From: Anaerolineae bacterium
GTDB taxonomy: Bacteria; Chloroflexota; Anaerolineae; DUEN01
Length of the DNA stretch: 64,000 nucleotides
Direction: 5' to 3'
NCBI GenBank assembly: GCA_025060615.1
Contig: JANXBS010000009.1
Span: forward strand, 62,001 to 126,000
Shown here: positions 53,755-63,726 of the stretch, one piece after another
How the letters are laid out: each line of letters begins with the position of its first letter
How positions within the stretch are numbered: position 1 is the stretch's first letter
Notes under the pieces: generated by a model
Database searches by the model: none
The model's input: only the letters and a program-made list of their open reading frames with translations
Told to the model about the DNA's origin: nothing
Position numbers and translations under genes: made by a program

Positions 53755-56184
53755 TCATGAGCCAGGTCGCCGCACGACGATCTCTTGAAGGCGAAGGCGG
53801 GTTCCGATCCTTTCGCCATCATCCTGAACGCTCAGAAAGAGGGGATAGCGCCCAGGAGCAAGGTCAGATGGCAGCGGTATGTCATGATCGCCGCGCACGA
53901 CCTCCTCGGCTATCCAAAGGGTGGTAGGGTAAGCCTCGCCGGCCGGATCGGCCTCGACCACCGCTTGGCCCTCGCCCAACTCTAGCCGCACCTTCAACGG
54001 TCGGCCAGGCGCGCGCTCAGCCCGCCAATAGAGTGACACCTGTAGGATATCGCCAGGTGTCAGCGGGGTGGCCGGCGCATGGGCAAACCCTCGCTTGTAG
54101 GCGTCGAAGCCCAAGAGCTGGAGCGGGCCAAATTGCGCCTGAAGCGAATGTTGCATGCCCAGTGTAATTGGCGCAGGAGGGCTCGTCGGCCGTTGGACTC
54201 GCACTCGTCCCAGCACTACATGATCTGTGCGCGTTCCCTCGAATACGACGGGTAACCGCACGCCATCTGCCTGGCGATACACCGCTAGGATCACCCGATA
54301 CTCGCCTGGAGGAGTGCCGGCTCGAACTAGAACTCCCATGCTATCCTGCACCACTTGCCCCGGCGTCCACTCAGTGGTCGGGCGCAGGCCCCCTGCCGGT
54401 TCGGCATCCCGCTGCGCAACCACTTGGTCCCGCCCATTCAATAGTTGAACCGTGATCTTATACCGATCGCTGATAGGATGAATGGCCTCCCATGTCATGC
54501 TCAGCGGCAGTACCTCGCCAGCGGTCACTCTTTCTGCCCCTATGCCCACGCCACGCAGGTGAAGTAAAGGCGGATCTCCAAACATCCAATCGGTGGAGGT
54601 GATGTGCTCACGTGAGAGGCTGAATTCAGGGATCGCATAGACGGCAAAGCGCACGTGTCCTTGCCAGCTTTCCGAAGCTTTGAAGGCGTTCTGGGCCAGC
54701 CAGTTTTCGACCATGCGGTCCGGATCGACCTGTTCCACAGCCCAAAAGAGCGCAAAGATGCGTCCGGGCGTGGCCGTGATTTCCGCGAGCTCCGCCTGAA
54801 GGCTTTGTGGATCAGGTGGGCGTTGACGAGGCAACGGGTAAATCGGGAGCTTGCCTCGGTAATAGTAAGTGAACACTTCCTGTTGGCCAGGCGCCTCGAG
54901 CAGGATGCGATCGCCCGGCTGTTCAACAGCCTGAATGTAATGAACTATTCCCCGGTAATCGTCGCGCGCATAGGCGGGATCGAAGAAATACGCCTGCAAT
55001 GTCGCGCCCGAGGTTACTCCTAACACCATGGCCGCGATGGCATACCAGGCCAACTGCAGCCAGGGCACGCGGATCACAGTCGTGGGACGTCGCGCCCGTC
55101 GCTGGCGCAGGCGGATCGCGGTCATCCTCCCTAGGGCCTCTCCAGTTCCCACCACACCCCGCGCGATCAGCAAGCAGAAACCAGGGCTACCAGCAAGCAG
55201 GAATTTGAGATAAGCTTCATGGACAAGCCCACGCCAGAGCATCAGCGCCACAGGGGCCACCATCGCCACCAGAGGGATTCCCCAGGCGAGCCAATATTCG
55301 CGGCGGCCGCGGGCGGGGCGCACGTGTGGCCACAGCCCCAACAACGCCCACAGGGCGAAGACGATGTTCCAGGCCCAATCGGGCTGCTCATACCCTACTG
55401 GCCCTAATGATAGCGTGACCAGGGCAGCCCCGAACGATTGGGCGAAATCGGGCTGCATCGGCGGCCTGGGCCAAGCAGTTAGTTGCCGCTGCGCGATGGG
55501 CAGCCAGGGCAGAAACAGCAACAGTACTACCAGGTGAAGCCCTCCCCACCACATGGCCCGCTCCAGCACGTGTCCGCGGCGACGGCTGTCCCAGAGCCAC
55601 AGCAAATACAGGACGTTGATAGCAACCACGATAGAGGGAAACACGTAATGCGTGTACAGCCCGCCTGTCAGCGCTACCACCAGTAGCACAGCCACATCTG
55701 GAGCGGGGCGCATATGTCCCTCGCCCTCTTGGAGGATGTGGAGCGTTAAAGCGTACAAGGCTAGTCCGCTCCATAGCCCCAACAGGGCATACATGCGCGC
55801 TTCTTGCGCGTAGTAGATCTGCAACGGGTTGATCGCCGCAACCAAGGCCGCTGCTAGGCCCATCTGCTCACTTTGCAGACGCCGGCCAATCAGATAGATC
55901 ACATAAACGAGCCCCACCCCTGCGATCGCTGAGAGGGAACGAAGGGCCACTTCGCTGTGGCCAAAGAGAAGACTCCAAAAGTGCAGTAGCCAGTAGTAGA
56001 GCGGGGGATGAATATCAGCGGCGGCATCCTGCGCAATGCGAGCTAGGCTCCGCGCCGCCATAGCTGCGCTGTTGCCCTCATCGGCCCATAACGATGGCTC
56101 GCCCAGGCGATAAAAACGTAGTCCAGCAGCCAGAGCTAGCACGGCGAAATGAGCAGGGAATCTACCGTAAGATAGAGGACCCAT
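53755..56184 (-). CDS. GT39-like membrane glycosyltransferase with C-terminal beta domain
   Basis: 809 residues. The GT-C membrane half (1-400) has LGEPSLWADEGNSAAMAARS with the Asp/Glu pair of the PMT/ArnT first loop, DIHPPLYYWLLHFWS and NPLQIYYAQEARMYALLGLW. Residues 400-809 form a long soluble region with sandwich-like repeats (VLPLSMTWEAIHPISDRYKI; ILQVSLYWRAERAPGRPLKV). It probably transfers a mannose or arabinose-like sugar from a lipid carrier. Its ATG overlaps the glycoside hydrolase stop by one base (TGATG). Confidence 0.87.
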   Translation of the reverse strand: MGPLSYGRFPAHFAVLALAAGLRFYRLGEPSLWADEGNSAAMAARSLARIAQDAAADIHPPLYYWLLHFWSLLFGHSEVALRSLSAIAGVGLVYVIYLIGRRLQSEQMGLAAALVAAINPLQIYYAQEARMYALLGLWSGLALYALTLHILQEGEGHMRPAPDVAVLLVVALTGGLYTHYVFPSIVVAINVLYLLWLWDSRRRGHVLERAMWWGGLHLVVLLLFLPWLPIAQRQLTAWPRPPMQPDFAQSFGAALVTLSLGPVGYEQPDWAWNIVFALWALLGLWPHVRPARGRREYWLAWGIPLVAMVAPVALMLWRGLVHEAYLKFLLAGSPGFCLLIARGVVGTGEALGRMTAIRLRQRRARRPTTVIRVPWLQLAWYAIAAMVLGVTSGATLQAYFFDPAYARDDYRGIVHYIQAVEQPGDRILLEAPGQQEVFTYYYRGKLPIYPLPRQRPPDPQSLQAELAEITATPGRIFALFWAVEQVDPDRMVENWLAQNAFKASESWQGHVRFAVYAIPEFSLSREHITSTDWMFGDPPLLHLRGVGIGAERVTAGEVLPLSMTWEAIHPISDRYKITVQLLNGRDQVVAQRDAEPAGGLRPTTEWTPGQVVQDSMGVLVRAGTPPGEYRVILAVYRQADGVRLPVVFEGTRTDHVVLGRVRVQRPTSPPAPITLGMQHSLQAQFGPLQLLGFDAYKRGFAHAPATPLTPGDILQVSLYWRAERAPGRPLKVRLELGEGQAVVEADPAGEAYPTTLWIAEEVVRGDHDIPLPSDLAPGRYPLFLSVQDDGERIGTRLRLQEIVVRRPGS

Positions 56185-57842
56185 CAACGACCGATCTCCA
56201 TTAGCCAGTCTTCTATCCTGCGGTCATCAACGACGCGAACCCCTCCGACGGACAGTGGGCCATCGGCCGGCCATAGTTCCAATTCATGCATGCCGCTCTC
56301 CAATCGGCGCGCTAACCAGATTTGGATGTAGCCATCCTTCACTGCTGAGCCCTCTGCTGAGGCCAGATACGCAGGACCTCCGTCTATGCTCACCATCGCT
56401 CCGCTAAACTCGCGCCCGATGGGCACGAGCAGCATCACCCCGGTGCCCTCGAAGCGAAAACGAAGCCGGGCAGAGGGATCTCGCGTCCAATATATGTGCC
56501 CACCTGTAGGCAAGGGAGAGGCCTCCCAAGCCCCCCTGTAGCTTAATGCCCAGTGAGTAGCCGGGTGCGCGCCGGGGTATAGAGTAGGCTGCAGACGACT
56601 TGTATAGTTGCGGATCGCTTCGTAGGCCGGCAGAGGGGTAAAGTCAGCGTCGAGCAGCCGAAAAAACGCCTCCGGATGATCAGGCGAGCGCTCCCAATCG
56701 TCAGTAGCGCGCTTGAGAAACCAGACATTCGCCACACCCAGCCAAGGCCACTCCCGCTGAATGCGTTCGTAAGCAAGCACCAGATAACGCGCCTGTTCCT
56801 CTTTGGTGTAGCGGCCATAGATCGGCGGCGCCGGATGGTCCTCTGGGATCGCGTTCCAGTTCATCTCGCTGATCCAGATGGCCTTGTGCGCGTCGCCATT
56901 CTTGACCATCAGGTCACGCATGAGGAGCGGGCGCGAGAAGTTGACGACACGCGGATGCAAGCGCCGATCGGTCGGCGCTGACCAGAGGCCGTATCCCTGC
57001 ATGGCCAATATGTCGAAGTAGGGAGCTGCGCCGGCGTCGTACATCCGCTGTAGGAAGATGAAGTCGTTCATGTCGCGCGGCCCCAGCTCGATCGTGGAGG
57101 CCAGCGCGCCGCTGATGATCACGACCTCGGAATCAACGGCTTTGGCTCGCGTGTAGGCTATCTTAAGCAGCTCCACGTATTCCTCGGGACTCACCGGCCG
57201 CTCGCCCCACTCCGGATAGATGTTCGGCTCATTCCAGATCTGGTAGTAGCGAATGCGGCCTCGATAGCGGCTGACCACGGCGGCTACGAAGTCGCCGAAA
57301 TCCTCGTAGTTATCGGGTGGCGCGAAGGTGCCAGCAGTATCCCCTTTGGCCCGGGTCCAGGCCGGCGGGTTGCTCAGCCGCACGATCAGCTCCATCCCAC
57401 ATCGCTCGGCCAGGTCCACGATCTGGTCATACTTCTCCCAGGCTGAACGATACGGTTGGTGACGGCGGTCCTCGAAGTCTCCCTTGCCGTGGATTTCGAT
57501 GTCCTCCCAGGGGAATTCCTGTCGCAGCCAGTGGAAGCCGGCTTCGGCTGCCATCCGCACGGCCTGTTCTCGCTTAGCCGGCTCAACCTCCTGCTCCAGG
57601 AATACATTGACGCCAAACGGGTTTACGCCTGCATAGGCGACAGGGATGTCGTCAGCGGTATCCGGGCGCGGACGGAGGAAGTCGCCGGCCAGGTCGGTAA
57701 GCGCTTTCGCCTGCGGAAGTGGCTCCTCCTCGCCGGTGATTGCGAAGAGGCGATCAGGCTGGATCAACCCCAAGGTCACGCCGGTCAGAGCGAGTACACT
57801 CACGAACAGCCAGAGGCCAACACGCTGCGGCTGTTTGCACAT
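56184..57842 (-). CDS. Clan-A glycoside hydrolase (GH39/GH5-like)
   Basis: 552 residues with an N-terminal membrane anchor or signal (LWLFVSVLALTGVTLGLI, about 10-28). TIM-barrel catalytic core (about 70-400): acid/base Glu in YYQIWNEPNIYPEWGERP, nucleophile Glu in KAIWISEMNWNAIPEDH. A C-terminal beta domain (about 430-552) may bind sugar. It hydrolyses a beta-linked glycan outside the cell or releases it at the membrane; the substrate is unknown. Probably a leaderless mRNA. Pairs with the GT39-like gene. Confidence 0.85.
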   Translation of the reverse strand: MCKQPQRVGLWLFVSVLALTGVTLGLIQPDRLFAITGEEEPLPQAKALTDLAGDFLRPRPDTADDIPVAYAGVNPFGVNVFLEQEVEPAKREQAVRMAAEAGFHWLRQEFPWEDIEIHGKGDFEDRRHQPYRSAWEKYDQIVDLAERCGMELIVRLSNPPAWTRAKGDTAGTFAPPDNYEDFGDFVAAVVSRYRGRIRYYQIWNEPNIYPEWGERPVSPEEYVELLKIAYTRAKAVDSEVVIISGALASTIELGPRDMNDFIFLQRMYDAGAAPYFDILAMQGYGLWSAPTDRRLHPRVVNFSRPLLMRDLMVKNGDAHKAIWISEMNWNAIPEDHPAPPIYGRYTKEEQARYLVLAYERIQREWPWLGVANVWFLKRATDDWERSPDHPEAFFRLLDADFTPLPAYEAIRNYTSRLQPTLYPGAHPATHWALSYRGAWEASPLPTGGHIYWTRDPSARLRFRFEGTGVMLLVPIGREFSGAMVSIDGGPAYLASAEGSAVKDGYIQIWLARRLESGMHELELWPADGPLSVGGVRVVDDRRIEDWLMEIGR

Positions 57843-57848
57843 AACCCT

Positions 57849-57854
57849 ATTATA
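57849..57854 (-). promoter_or_regulatory. -10 element placing transcription start at the glycoside-hydrolase ATG
   Basis: Minus-strand TATAAT only 6 nt from the ATG at 57842, so transcription should start at or next to the A of ATG: a leaderless mRNA. The -35 is poor. Confidence 0.5.
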
Positions 57855-57888
57855 CTGCAGCCGATAGGGAAAGGGAACCTTAGGGGAT

Positions 57889-58947
57889 TTAAGAGGCCTG
57901 CATGATCACGTCAGCCGCCCGCCGGAGGCGGTCTCGAACGGCCAAGCCCAAGCCTTGGACGCTGAAGTCACGGGCCAGGATCACATCTACCCCCTGGGCG
58001 TCGAGCGCGCGCAGCGCTCCGAAGAGCCGTCGTGCCACCATGTTTAGATCCTCGGCTGGCCCCACGGTTTCACCGATTACGTCGAGATCGGCGAAGGCTG
58101 CAGCGTCTTCATCGGCTACCAAGATCCCTACCCGCCGATGGGCCGAGAGGTGGGCTTGGGCTTCCTGCCGCATAGCCCTTAGCACCGCGTCAGGCGCCCC
58201 TAGAAAGAGATACAACTTCGCACGCGGCGCGTAGTGACGCGCTAGCAATCCTGGGGAAGGCATCCCCATCTCTGCCGTCGGTGTCGGGGCCTGCTCCAAG
58301 ATGGCGACCGACCCGATCTCTTCCTCCAGTGCCTCGCGCGGCACTCCGCCCGGCCGCAGAATGGTAGGGATCGCCTGGGTCAAGTCCAGCACGGTGGATT
58401 CCACGCCGATGGGAGTTGGGCCGGCATCCAGGATCAACTCCACGCGGCCGCCCAGATCATCTAGGACGTGCTGGGCTGTCGTCGGGCTGGTGCGGCCAAA
58501 GCGATTGGCGCTGGGAGCGGCGATGGGGGTTCGGCTGGCCTGGATGAGCGCGAGAGCAACGGGATGACTGGGGCAACGCACGGCGACGGTGTCGCGGCCG
58601 GCCGTGACGAGGGTTGGCACGAGGTCAGCGCGGGGCAATACCAACGTCAATGGGCCAGGCCAGAAGCGCTTGGCTAGACGCCGAGCCATATCGGGCACTT
58701 CGCTCACCACTCGCGAGAGGTCCTCAAGGTCGGCGATGTGCACGATCAGTGGATCGTAGGCCGGCCGCCCTTTGGCCGCAAAGATACGTGCCACTGCGGC
58801 CTCATTGAGGGCATCGGCCCCTAGGCCGTATACGGTCTCGGTGGGGAACGCTACCAGTCTACCTGCGCGGATGATGGCTGCAGCCCGCGCCAGGATTTCA
58901 GGGTCTGGGTCAGAAAGTCGGACAAAAACTACTTCCGTTTGCTTCAC
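57889..58947 (-). CDS. L-threonylcarbamoyladenylate synthase, Sua5 type
   Basis: 352 residues. YrdC fold: IIRAGRLVAFPTETVYGLGA near 27-46, KGRPAYDPLIVHIADLEDL, RFWPGPLTLVLPR, SANRFGRTSPTTAQHV, then the Sua5 C-terminal domain (about 220-352) with GMPSPGLLARHYAPRAKLYL, as in the long class. It makes the precursor for t6A at position 37 of ANN-decoding tRNAs. The start is GTG. Confidence 0.95.
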   Translation of the reverse strand: MKQTEVVFVRLSDPDPEILARAAAIIRAGRLVAFPTETVYGLGADALNEAAVARIFAAKGRPAYDPLIVHIADLEDLSRVVSEVPDMARRLAKRFWPGPLTLVLPRADLVPTLVTAGRDTVAVRCPSHPVALALIQASRTPIAAPSANRFGRTSPTTAQHVLDDLGGRVELILDAGPTPIGVESTVLDLTQAIPTILRPGGVPREALEEEIGSVAILEQAPTPTAEMGMPSPGLLARHYAPRAKLYLFLGAPDAVLRAMRQEAQAHLSAHRRVGILVADEDAAAFADLDVIGETVGPAEDLNMVARRLFGALRALDAQGVDVILARDFSVQGLGLAVRDRLRRAADVIMQAS

Positions 58948-59076
58948 ACGGCGTCTTGCTCACCAAAAGGCCAGTGAGTGTAAGTAGAGTCGGCCGGTCA
59001 AAGAATGCCGGAGGTTAGGCAAGCAGTGATCACGCTTAAAGAGCCGCTAGAACAACAGATACGCCTTTTTGTAAAA

Positions 59077-59712
59077 TCAGACACCATAAGCGGCTGCTGG
59101 CACAAAACACTGGCGGTGCTTGTCGTATATATCCAGACCACCAGTGTCGAGATGATAAACCCAACCATGTAGCGAGAGAGCCCTCGCCTCTACTGCTTGC
59201 GCGATGCCCTCATACGAAGCTAGATGGGACAGTTGCAAGATCACGTTCTGTTCTACATAGTACTGAAGGATCTCGTTATCCGACCCTCTCCCTGGAGGCG
59301 GTGTATGCGTCAAGATCGGCTTAGCGTGGGAGAGCCACTGTCCCAGAGGACTTTTGTCCTCGAAGGTTCCTTGACGGTGTACTAAAGCAGCGATTCCACC
59401 GCAACCTGTATGACCGCACACGATGATGTCTCGAATTTGGAACGCATTGATCGCGAACTCGATAACCGCCCCTACGCTGCTCTCATTACTGCCAGCAGGT
59501 GGAACCAAATTCGCCACATTGCGTATTACTAACATTTGACCAAGCTCAGCCATAGTGATAAGCTCAGGCGGGACCCGCGAATCCACACAGCCGATAAAGA
59601 GAACCCGTGGCGCTTGCGCCCGAGCCAAGGCTAGAAAGCGGGTCTGCTGAGGCTGAAAGACCTCCCTTTGAAAGCGCACATTGCCTGCTAACAGTTGCCG
59701 AACGTCATCCAT
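59077..59712 (-). CDS. Beta-class carbonic anhydrase
   Basis: 211 residues. Zinc ligands Cys42 (in IGCVDSRVPPE, with Asp44 and Arg46), His101 and Cys104 (in VCGHTGCGG). Interconverts CO2 and bicarbonate. Sits 52 nt downstream of the SagB-type gene and near PEP carboxylase, which uses bicarbonate. Confidence 0.95.
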   Translation of the reverse strand: MDDVRQLLAGNVRFQREVFQPQQTRFLALARAQAPRVLFIGCVDSRVPPELITMAELGQMLVIRNVANLVPPAGSNESSVGAVIEFAINAFQIRDIIVCGHTGCGGIAALVHRQGTFEDKSPLGQWLSHAKPILTHTPPPGRGSDNEILQYYVEQNVILQLSHLASYEGIAQAVEARALSLHGWVYHLDTGGLDIYDKHRQCFVPAAAYGV

Positions 59713-59764
59713 AGCTGAGCTCCAACCTTATCTGTATTGCAGGCTGTGACAGTAGTGGCTACAC

Positions 59765-60946
59765 TTACACCTTGCCCACGGCCAACATGTAGATGGCTGC
59801 CTCATGTTGTCCATCGATCCCCAGCATGGCATTAAGGTCGTCATCCAGAAAGGCCCCCACAGCACAAGCGCCCATGCCTACGGAAGTCGCAGCCAGATAC
59901 ACGTTCTGGCCCAAATGGCCTGCCTCCAACAAGGCATAGCGATATGTGCGTTCTTGGTACTTCCAACGAAGCCGTTGAAAGATAGCCGTGAAGACCAGCA
60001 CCAGGTTGGCCTGGCCCAGGAACTCCTGCATTAGCCCATGGCGAGTGATCTCCCCGCGCAGGTCGGCCGCGCGCAGAAGCTCTAGCGCGTGATCTCGCAC
60101 TGCATAGTGGTATAGCCCTGGTTGCAGCCCTTCCACCCGGTGCACAACAGGATAGATTTCAATGGGGTACAGCGCTCCAGCTGAGGGAGCAGCTCGCAGT
60201 TTATATCCCCAGCGCTCCGCGTTGATGCCACTGGTATAGTACAACAAGCGAGACAATTCCATCAGCGTCATCGGCTGGCCAGAGTAATCCCGTACTGAGC
60301 GCCGTCGCTGGATAGCCTCTTCGGTGGACAGCCCCCGGAAATCATTGGGAAGGGGCAGGGGAATTCGTTCAGCCCAGGTATATTCTTTGTACAAGGCTGG
60401 CTGGCGTCCCCAATTGGCGACCGTGCCTAGCCAGCTCAACACCTTCGGCTTGCTCCACTCGTGGTAGATCGCTCCCACATCACCTCCGTAAGGCAAAGCC
60501 GACTGCGAGCGCAGACTCCGCCCTAGGATAAACCCTCCCAGCCCTCCCAGCATCAGGCCGATCAACCCACGGCGGGATAGAAGCTGTAGAGGGGCGGAAG
60601 TACGAGGGAGCGAAGGGGCTCTTCTGCCCTCCTGCCCTTCTCCTCGGTCCCTCACCATCCTCGCTCTCCGGCCCAACCGCCAACGAGCGTATCCTAGTAG
60701 CTGACCCCAGTGGAGGTAGACGTGAGCCAAGGCCAGAATAGCTGCAGCATAGCCGGTGTATTTGTGATAGACAAACTCGTTCAAATCCCACAAGTCGGAA
60801 ATCAAGCCGGTGAAGGCCGTAGCTGTGGCTGTCACCAGAAGCCCGGCGCTGACCAGATAGCTTACGTCATGGCGAGAAATCGCTTTAAGAGTCCTCATCA
60901 CCATCATCCACCTAGCTTTCAGTACTGTGGGCTTCCAGGACATCAT
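59765..60946 (-). CDS. Membrane-anchored SagB-type nitroreductase-like protein
   Basis: 393 residues. The N-terminal 130 residues contain helices and conserved-looking histidines (HKYTGYAAAILALAHVYLHW), like the DUF4405/cytochrome-b561-type domain that could hold heme, then a linker with one more helix (GLIGLMLGGLGGFILG). Residues 195-393 are the FMN-binding fold: EEAIQRRRSVRDYSGQPMTL, APSAGALYPIEIYPVVHRVE, GHLGQNVYLAATSVGMGACA. SagB enzymes oxidise azolines in peptides, but stand-alone members are common. ATG overlaps the ppc stop. Confidence 0.85.
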   Translation of the reverse strand: MMSWKPTVLKARWMMVMRTLKAISRHDVSYLVSAGLLVTATATAFTGLISDLWDLNEFVYHKYTGYAAAILALAHVYLHWGQLLGYARWRLGRRARMVRDRGEGQEGRRAPSLPRTSAPLQLLSRRGLIGLMLGGLGGFILGRSLRSQSALPYGGDVGAIYHEWSKPKVLSWLGTVANWGRQPALYKEYTWAERIPLPLPNDFRGLSTEEAIQRRRSVRDYSGQPMTLMELSRLLYYTSGINAERWGYKLRAAPSAGALYPIEIYPVVHRVEGLQPGLYHYAVRDHALELLRAADLRGEITRHGLMQEFLGQANLVLVFTAIFQRLRWKYQERTYRYALLEAGHLGQNVYLAATSVGMGACAVGAFLDDDLNAMLGIDGQHEAAIYMLAVGKV

Positions 60947-63726
60947 CCTGTGTTCTTCAATCCAGCAGCGATCCCCACAATGCTAAGCCGAAGCGCGTCC
61001 ACCACCCTCTCTCGTTCCACGCTGCCCTCTGGAAGCGTCCGCAGGCGGCGTAATAGTCCCACTTGGATCAAATTGAGCGGATCCACATAGGGGTTGCGCA
61101 GGCAGATAGCCCGCTGTAACACCGGCTCGTTATCCAGCAAAGCCTTTTGTCCGGTCACGGCCAGGATCGCCTCTCGCGTGCGCTCGTATTCTGCGGCGAT
61201 CTGGTGAAAGATTTCCTGCCCCAGCTTGCGATCGACTACCAACTGTGCATACCTGGCCGCGATGGACATATCGGCCTTGGATAAGGCCATCTGCGCGTTG
61301 TCTACCATCGCCTGGAAGAAAGGCCAGTGACGATACAGGGATTGCAGCGTCTCCAGGCCGCCTGGGATTTCCTGCCCATAACGCATGAGAGCGCTGCCCA
61401 AGCCATACCAGCCCGGCAGGGTGTGCCGGCTCTGCATCCAGGCGAACACCCAGGGGATAGCTCGCAGATCCTCGATGCGCTCGGTTGCGGTACGTCGGGC
61501 TGGCCGAGATCCAATGGTTAGCTCGGTGATCACGTCAATGGGCGTGGCCTGGTGAAAATAATCTAGGAAGCCTGGCGTCTCGTATACCAGGCTTCGATAG
61601 GCTTCATAGGCGATAGCAGACAATCGCTCCATCACTGATTCCCACTCGGACACCCTGGCATCCAGTTGGGCCGCGCTGACCTTGATCACCGCGCCCACCA
61701 CCTGTTCCAGATAGCGCCGGGCGATGACCGGGTGGGCGAAATGGTCGAAGATCACCTCCCCCTGTTCGGTCAGGCGAAAACGCCCCTCCACTGCATCCGG
61801 CGGCAACCCCAGGATGGCCCGATGCGTCGGCCCCCCACCCCGGCCTAAGGCGCCCCCACGGCCGTGAAAGAAGGTTAAGCATATGCCATGGCAACGCGCG
61901 ACAGCTGTCAATGTCCGTTGGGCCTGATAAAGCGCCCAGTTGGCCATAAGGTATCCGCCGTCTTTGGTGCTATCCGAGTAGCCGAGCTGAACTAGTTGAT
62001 GGTTCCCTCTGGCCTGCAGATGCGCTCGATAGATCGAGTTGTTCAGCAAGGATTCTAGTACAGCCGGCGCCCCTTGCAGATCGGCGATGGTCTCAAAAAG
62101 CGGCGCAATGTCCAGACCGCTGAAGCCTTTCGTCGGGCAGAAAAGCCCCACCAGCCCGGCCAGCCAAAGCACCTCTAAGATGTCACTGGGCTGATGGGCC
62201 ATGCTGATCAGATAATAGCCTAGGGCTTCTGGGTTTTCCTCGTGGACGCGCCGCAGCAATTGAAACAGGCCCACGGTCTCTGCAGCCAGGCTGGAGAGGG
62301 CGGAGGACTGGAAAGACGGGAAAGTCTCCGTCGCTAATAAATGGTTTAACAGGGCAACTTTGTCAGCTTCCGACAGCGCAGCGTAATCCGGTGTGATGCC
62401 AGCCATGGAAAGCAGCTCGGCCACAACGCGCTCATGTTCCGCGCTGTGCTGACGGATATCCAGCGCTGCCGTATGTAAGCCGAAGGTTTCCACCTGGCGT
62501 AGTAGTGGGGCCAATCGACTCTCTGCCAGCAAGGAATCAGTATTGGCCTGTAAGCTCTCCGCTACCAGTTTCAGATCCGCCAGAAGCTCAGAACTGCGAT
62601 AATAGCTGGGCCGAGGCCATGGATCGTCAGGCCCAGCAGGTCCAACAGCCTGATCCTGAGGGACGCGCTCGCCCAGTCGGTGGGCGATAAAGTTGAGCGC
62701 TTCGCGATAGGGTTCGTCCTGGTTGCGCCTAGCTAAGGCCTGGGCCAGAAGCGGATAGCGCCCCCTTTGATCGTTGAGAAATCGTTCTAAGGCCACGGTG
62801 AGAGGAGCACGCCGGCCGGAGAGGCTCAACTCGCTGATGAGCCGGAGCAGAGCTTGACCATGGCGCTGGTGAGCCAGTTCTCGATGCATGCGGAATGTCT
62901 CGGCAGTGATGGCTTCCGTCACATGAGGGTTGCCATCCCGGTCTCCGCCGATCCAGGAGCCAAAGCGTAGGAACGAGGGCACATAGAAAAGGCAGTCTGG
63001 ATATGCTTGAGATAGGGCATGATGGAGAGAACGGTAGATCTCGGGTACGATGTCAAACAGGCTCTCCGAGAAATACCAAAGGCCATTGCGGACCTCATCG
63101 AGCACAGTGGGCCGGGAAGCCCGCACCTCGTCGGTCAGCCACAGCAGCGCAATCCATGCCTTCAGGTCGGTCAGCATCTGCTCTCGCTCTCGAGGCAGCA
63201 GGTCCTGAGTTTCCAACTGATAGAGGATAGTACTGATCGCCCGCAACTTTTCTAGCACCGCGCGCCGCTTCGACTCGGTGGGGTGAGCAGTGAACACCAG
63301 CTCGATGGAGAGCTGATTGAGCAATGCTTGCATCGTCTCCGCCGTGATACCCTGAGCCCGCAGAGAATGCACGGCTTCCGCGATGGAATCGGCCAGAGGA
63401 GCTGCGCCTGTCACCTTCTCACGCGCCCGCAATACGCGAACTCTATGATGCTCCTCGGCCACGTTGACCAGATGAAAATAAGTGGTAAAGGCCTTTAGGA
63501 TCGGGTGTGCCTCTTCCACCGTCAAACTCGCACAGAGATCAGCTAACGCCTTGAAGGTGGACACTGAGTTGGTGGCGCGCCACCTCTTGGCCAACGTCCG
63601 TATACGTTCCTCCAGCTCAAAGATCGGGCGCCCCTCTTGCTCCTGAAGCGTCTCTCGTAAAAGCTGATCTAAAAGCCGAATGTCCCGGCCCAGACGGTCA
63701 CTGGCCTCTGTTCCCTTCCCTTTCAT
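60943..63726 (-). CDS. ppc: Phosphoenolpyruvate carboxylase
   Basis: 927 residues, normal length. Catalytic His148 in VFTAHPTESKRR, GYSDSTKDGGYLMANWALYQ, FHGRGGALGRGGGPTHRAI, GSRPARR, and the invariant C-terminal end GIAAGLKNTG. It fixes bicarbonate onto PEP to give oxaloacetate, feeding the TCA cycle. Stop and next start overlap (ATGA). Confidence 0.97.
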   Translation of the reverse strand: MKGKGTEASDRLGRDIRLLDQLLRETLQEQEGRPIFELEERIRTLAKRWRATNSVSTFKALADLCASLTVEEAHPILKAFTTYFHLVNVAEEHHRVRVLRAREKVTGAAPLADSIAEAVHSLRAQGITAETMQALLNQLSIELVFTAHPTESKRRAVLEKLRAISTILYQLETQDLLPREREQMLTDLKAWIALLWLTDEVRASRPTVLDEVRNGLWYFSESLFDIVPEIYRSLHHALSQAYPDCLFYVPSFLRFGSWIGGDRDGNPHVTEAITAETFRMHRELAHQRHGQALLRLISELSLSGRRAPLTVALERFLNDQRGRYPLLAQALARRNQDEPYREALNFIAHRLGERVPQDQAVGPAGPDDPWPRPSYYRSSELLADLKLVAESLQANTDSLLAESRLAPLLRQVETFGLHTAALDIRQHSAEHERVVAELLSMAGITPDYAALSEADKVALLNHLLATETFPSFQSSALSSLAAETVGLFQLLRRVHEENPEALGYYLISMAHQPSDILEVLWLAGLVGLFCPTKGFSGLDIAPLFETIADLQGAPAVLESLLNNSIYRAHLQARGNHQLVQLGYSDSTKDGGYLMANWALYQAQRTLTAVARCHGICLTFFHGRGGALGRGGGPTHRAILGLPPDAVEGRFRLTEQGEVIFDHFAHPVIARRYLEQVVGAVIKVSAAQLDARVSEWESVMERLSAIAYEAYRSLVYETPGFLDYFHQATPIDVITELTIGSRPARRTATERIEDLRAIPWVFAWMQSRHTLPGWYGLGSALMRYGQEIPGGLETLQSLYRHWPFFQAMVDNAQMALSKADMSIAARYAQLVVDRKLGQEIFHQIAAEYERTREAILAVTGQKALLDNEPVLQRAICLRNPYVDPLNLIQVGLLRRLRTLPEGSVERERVVDALRLSIVGIAAGLKNTG

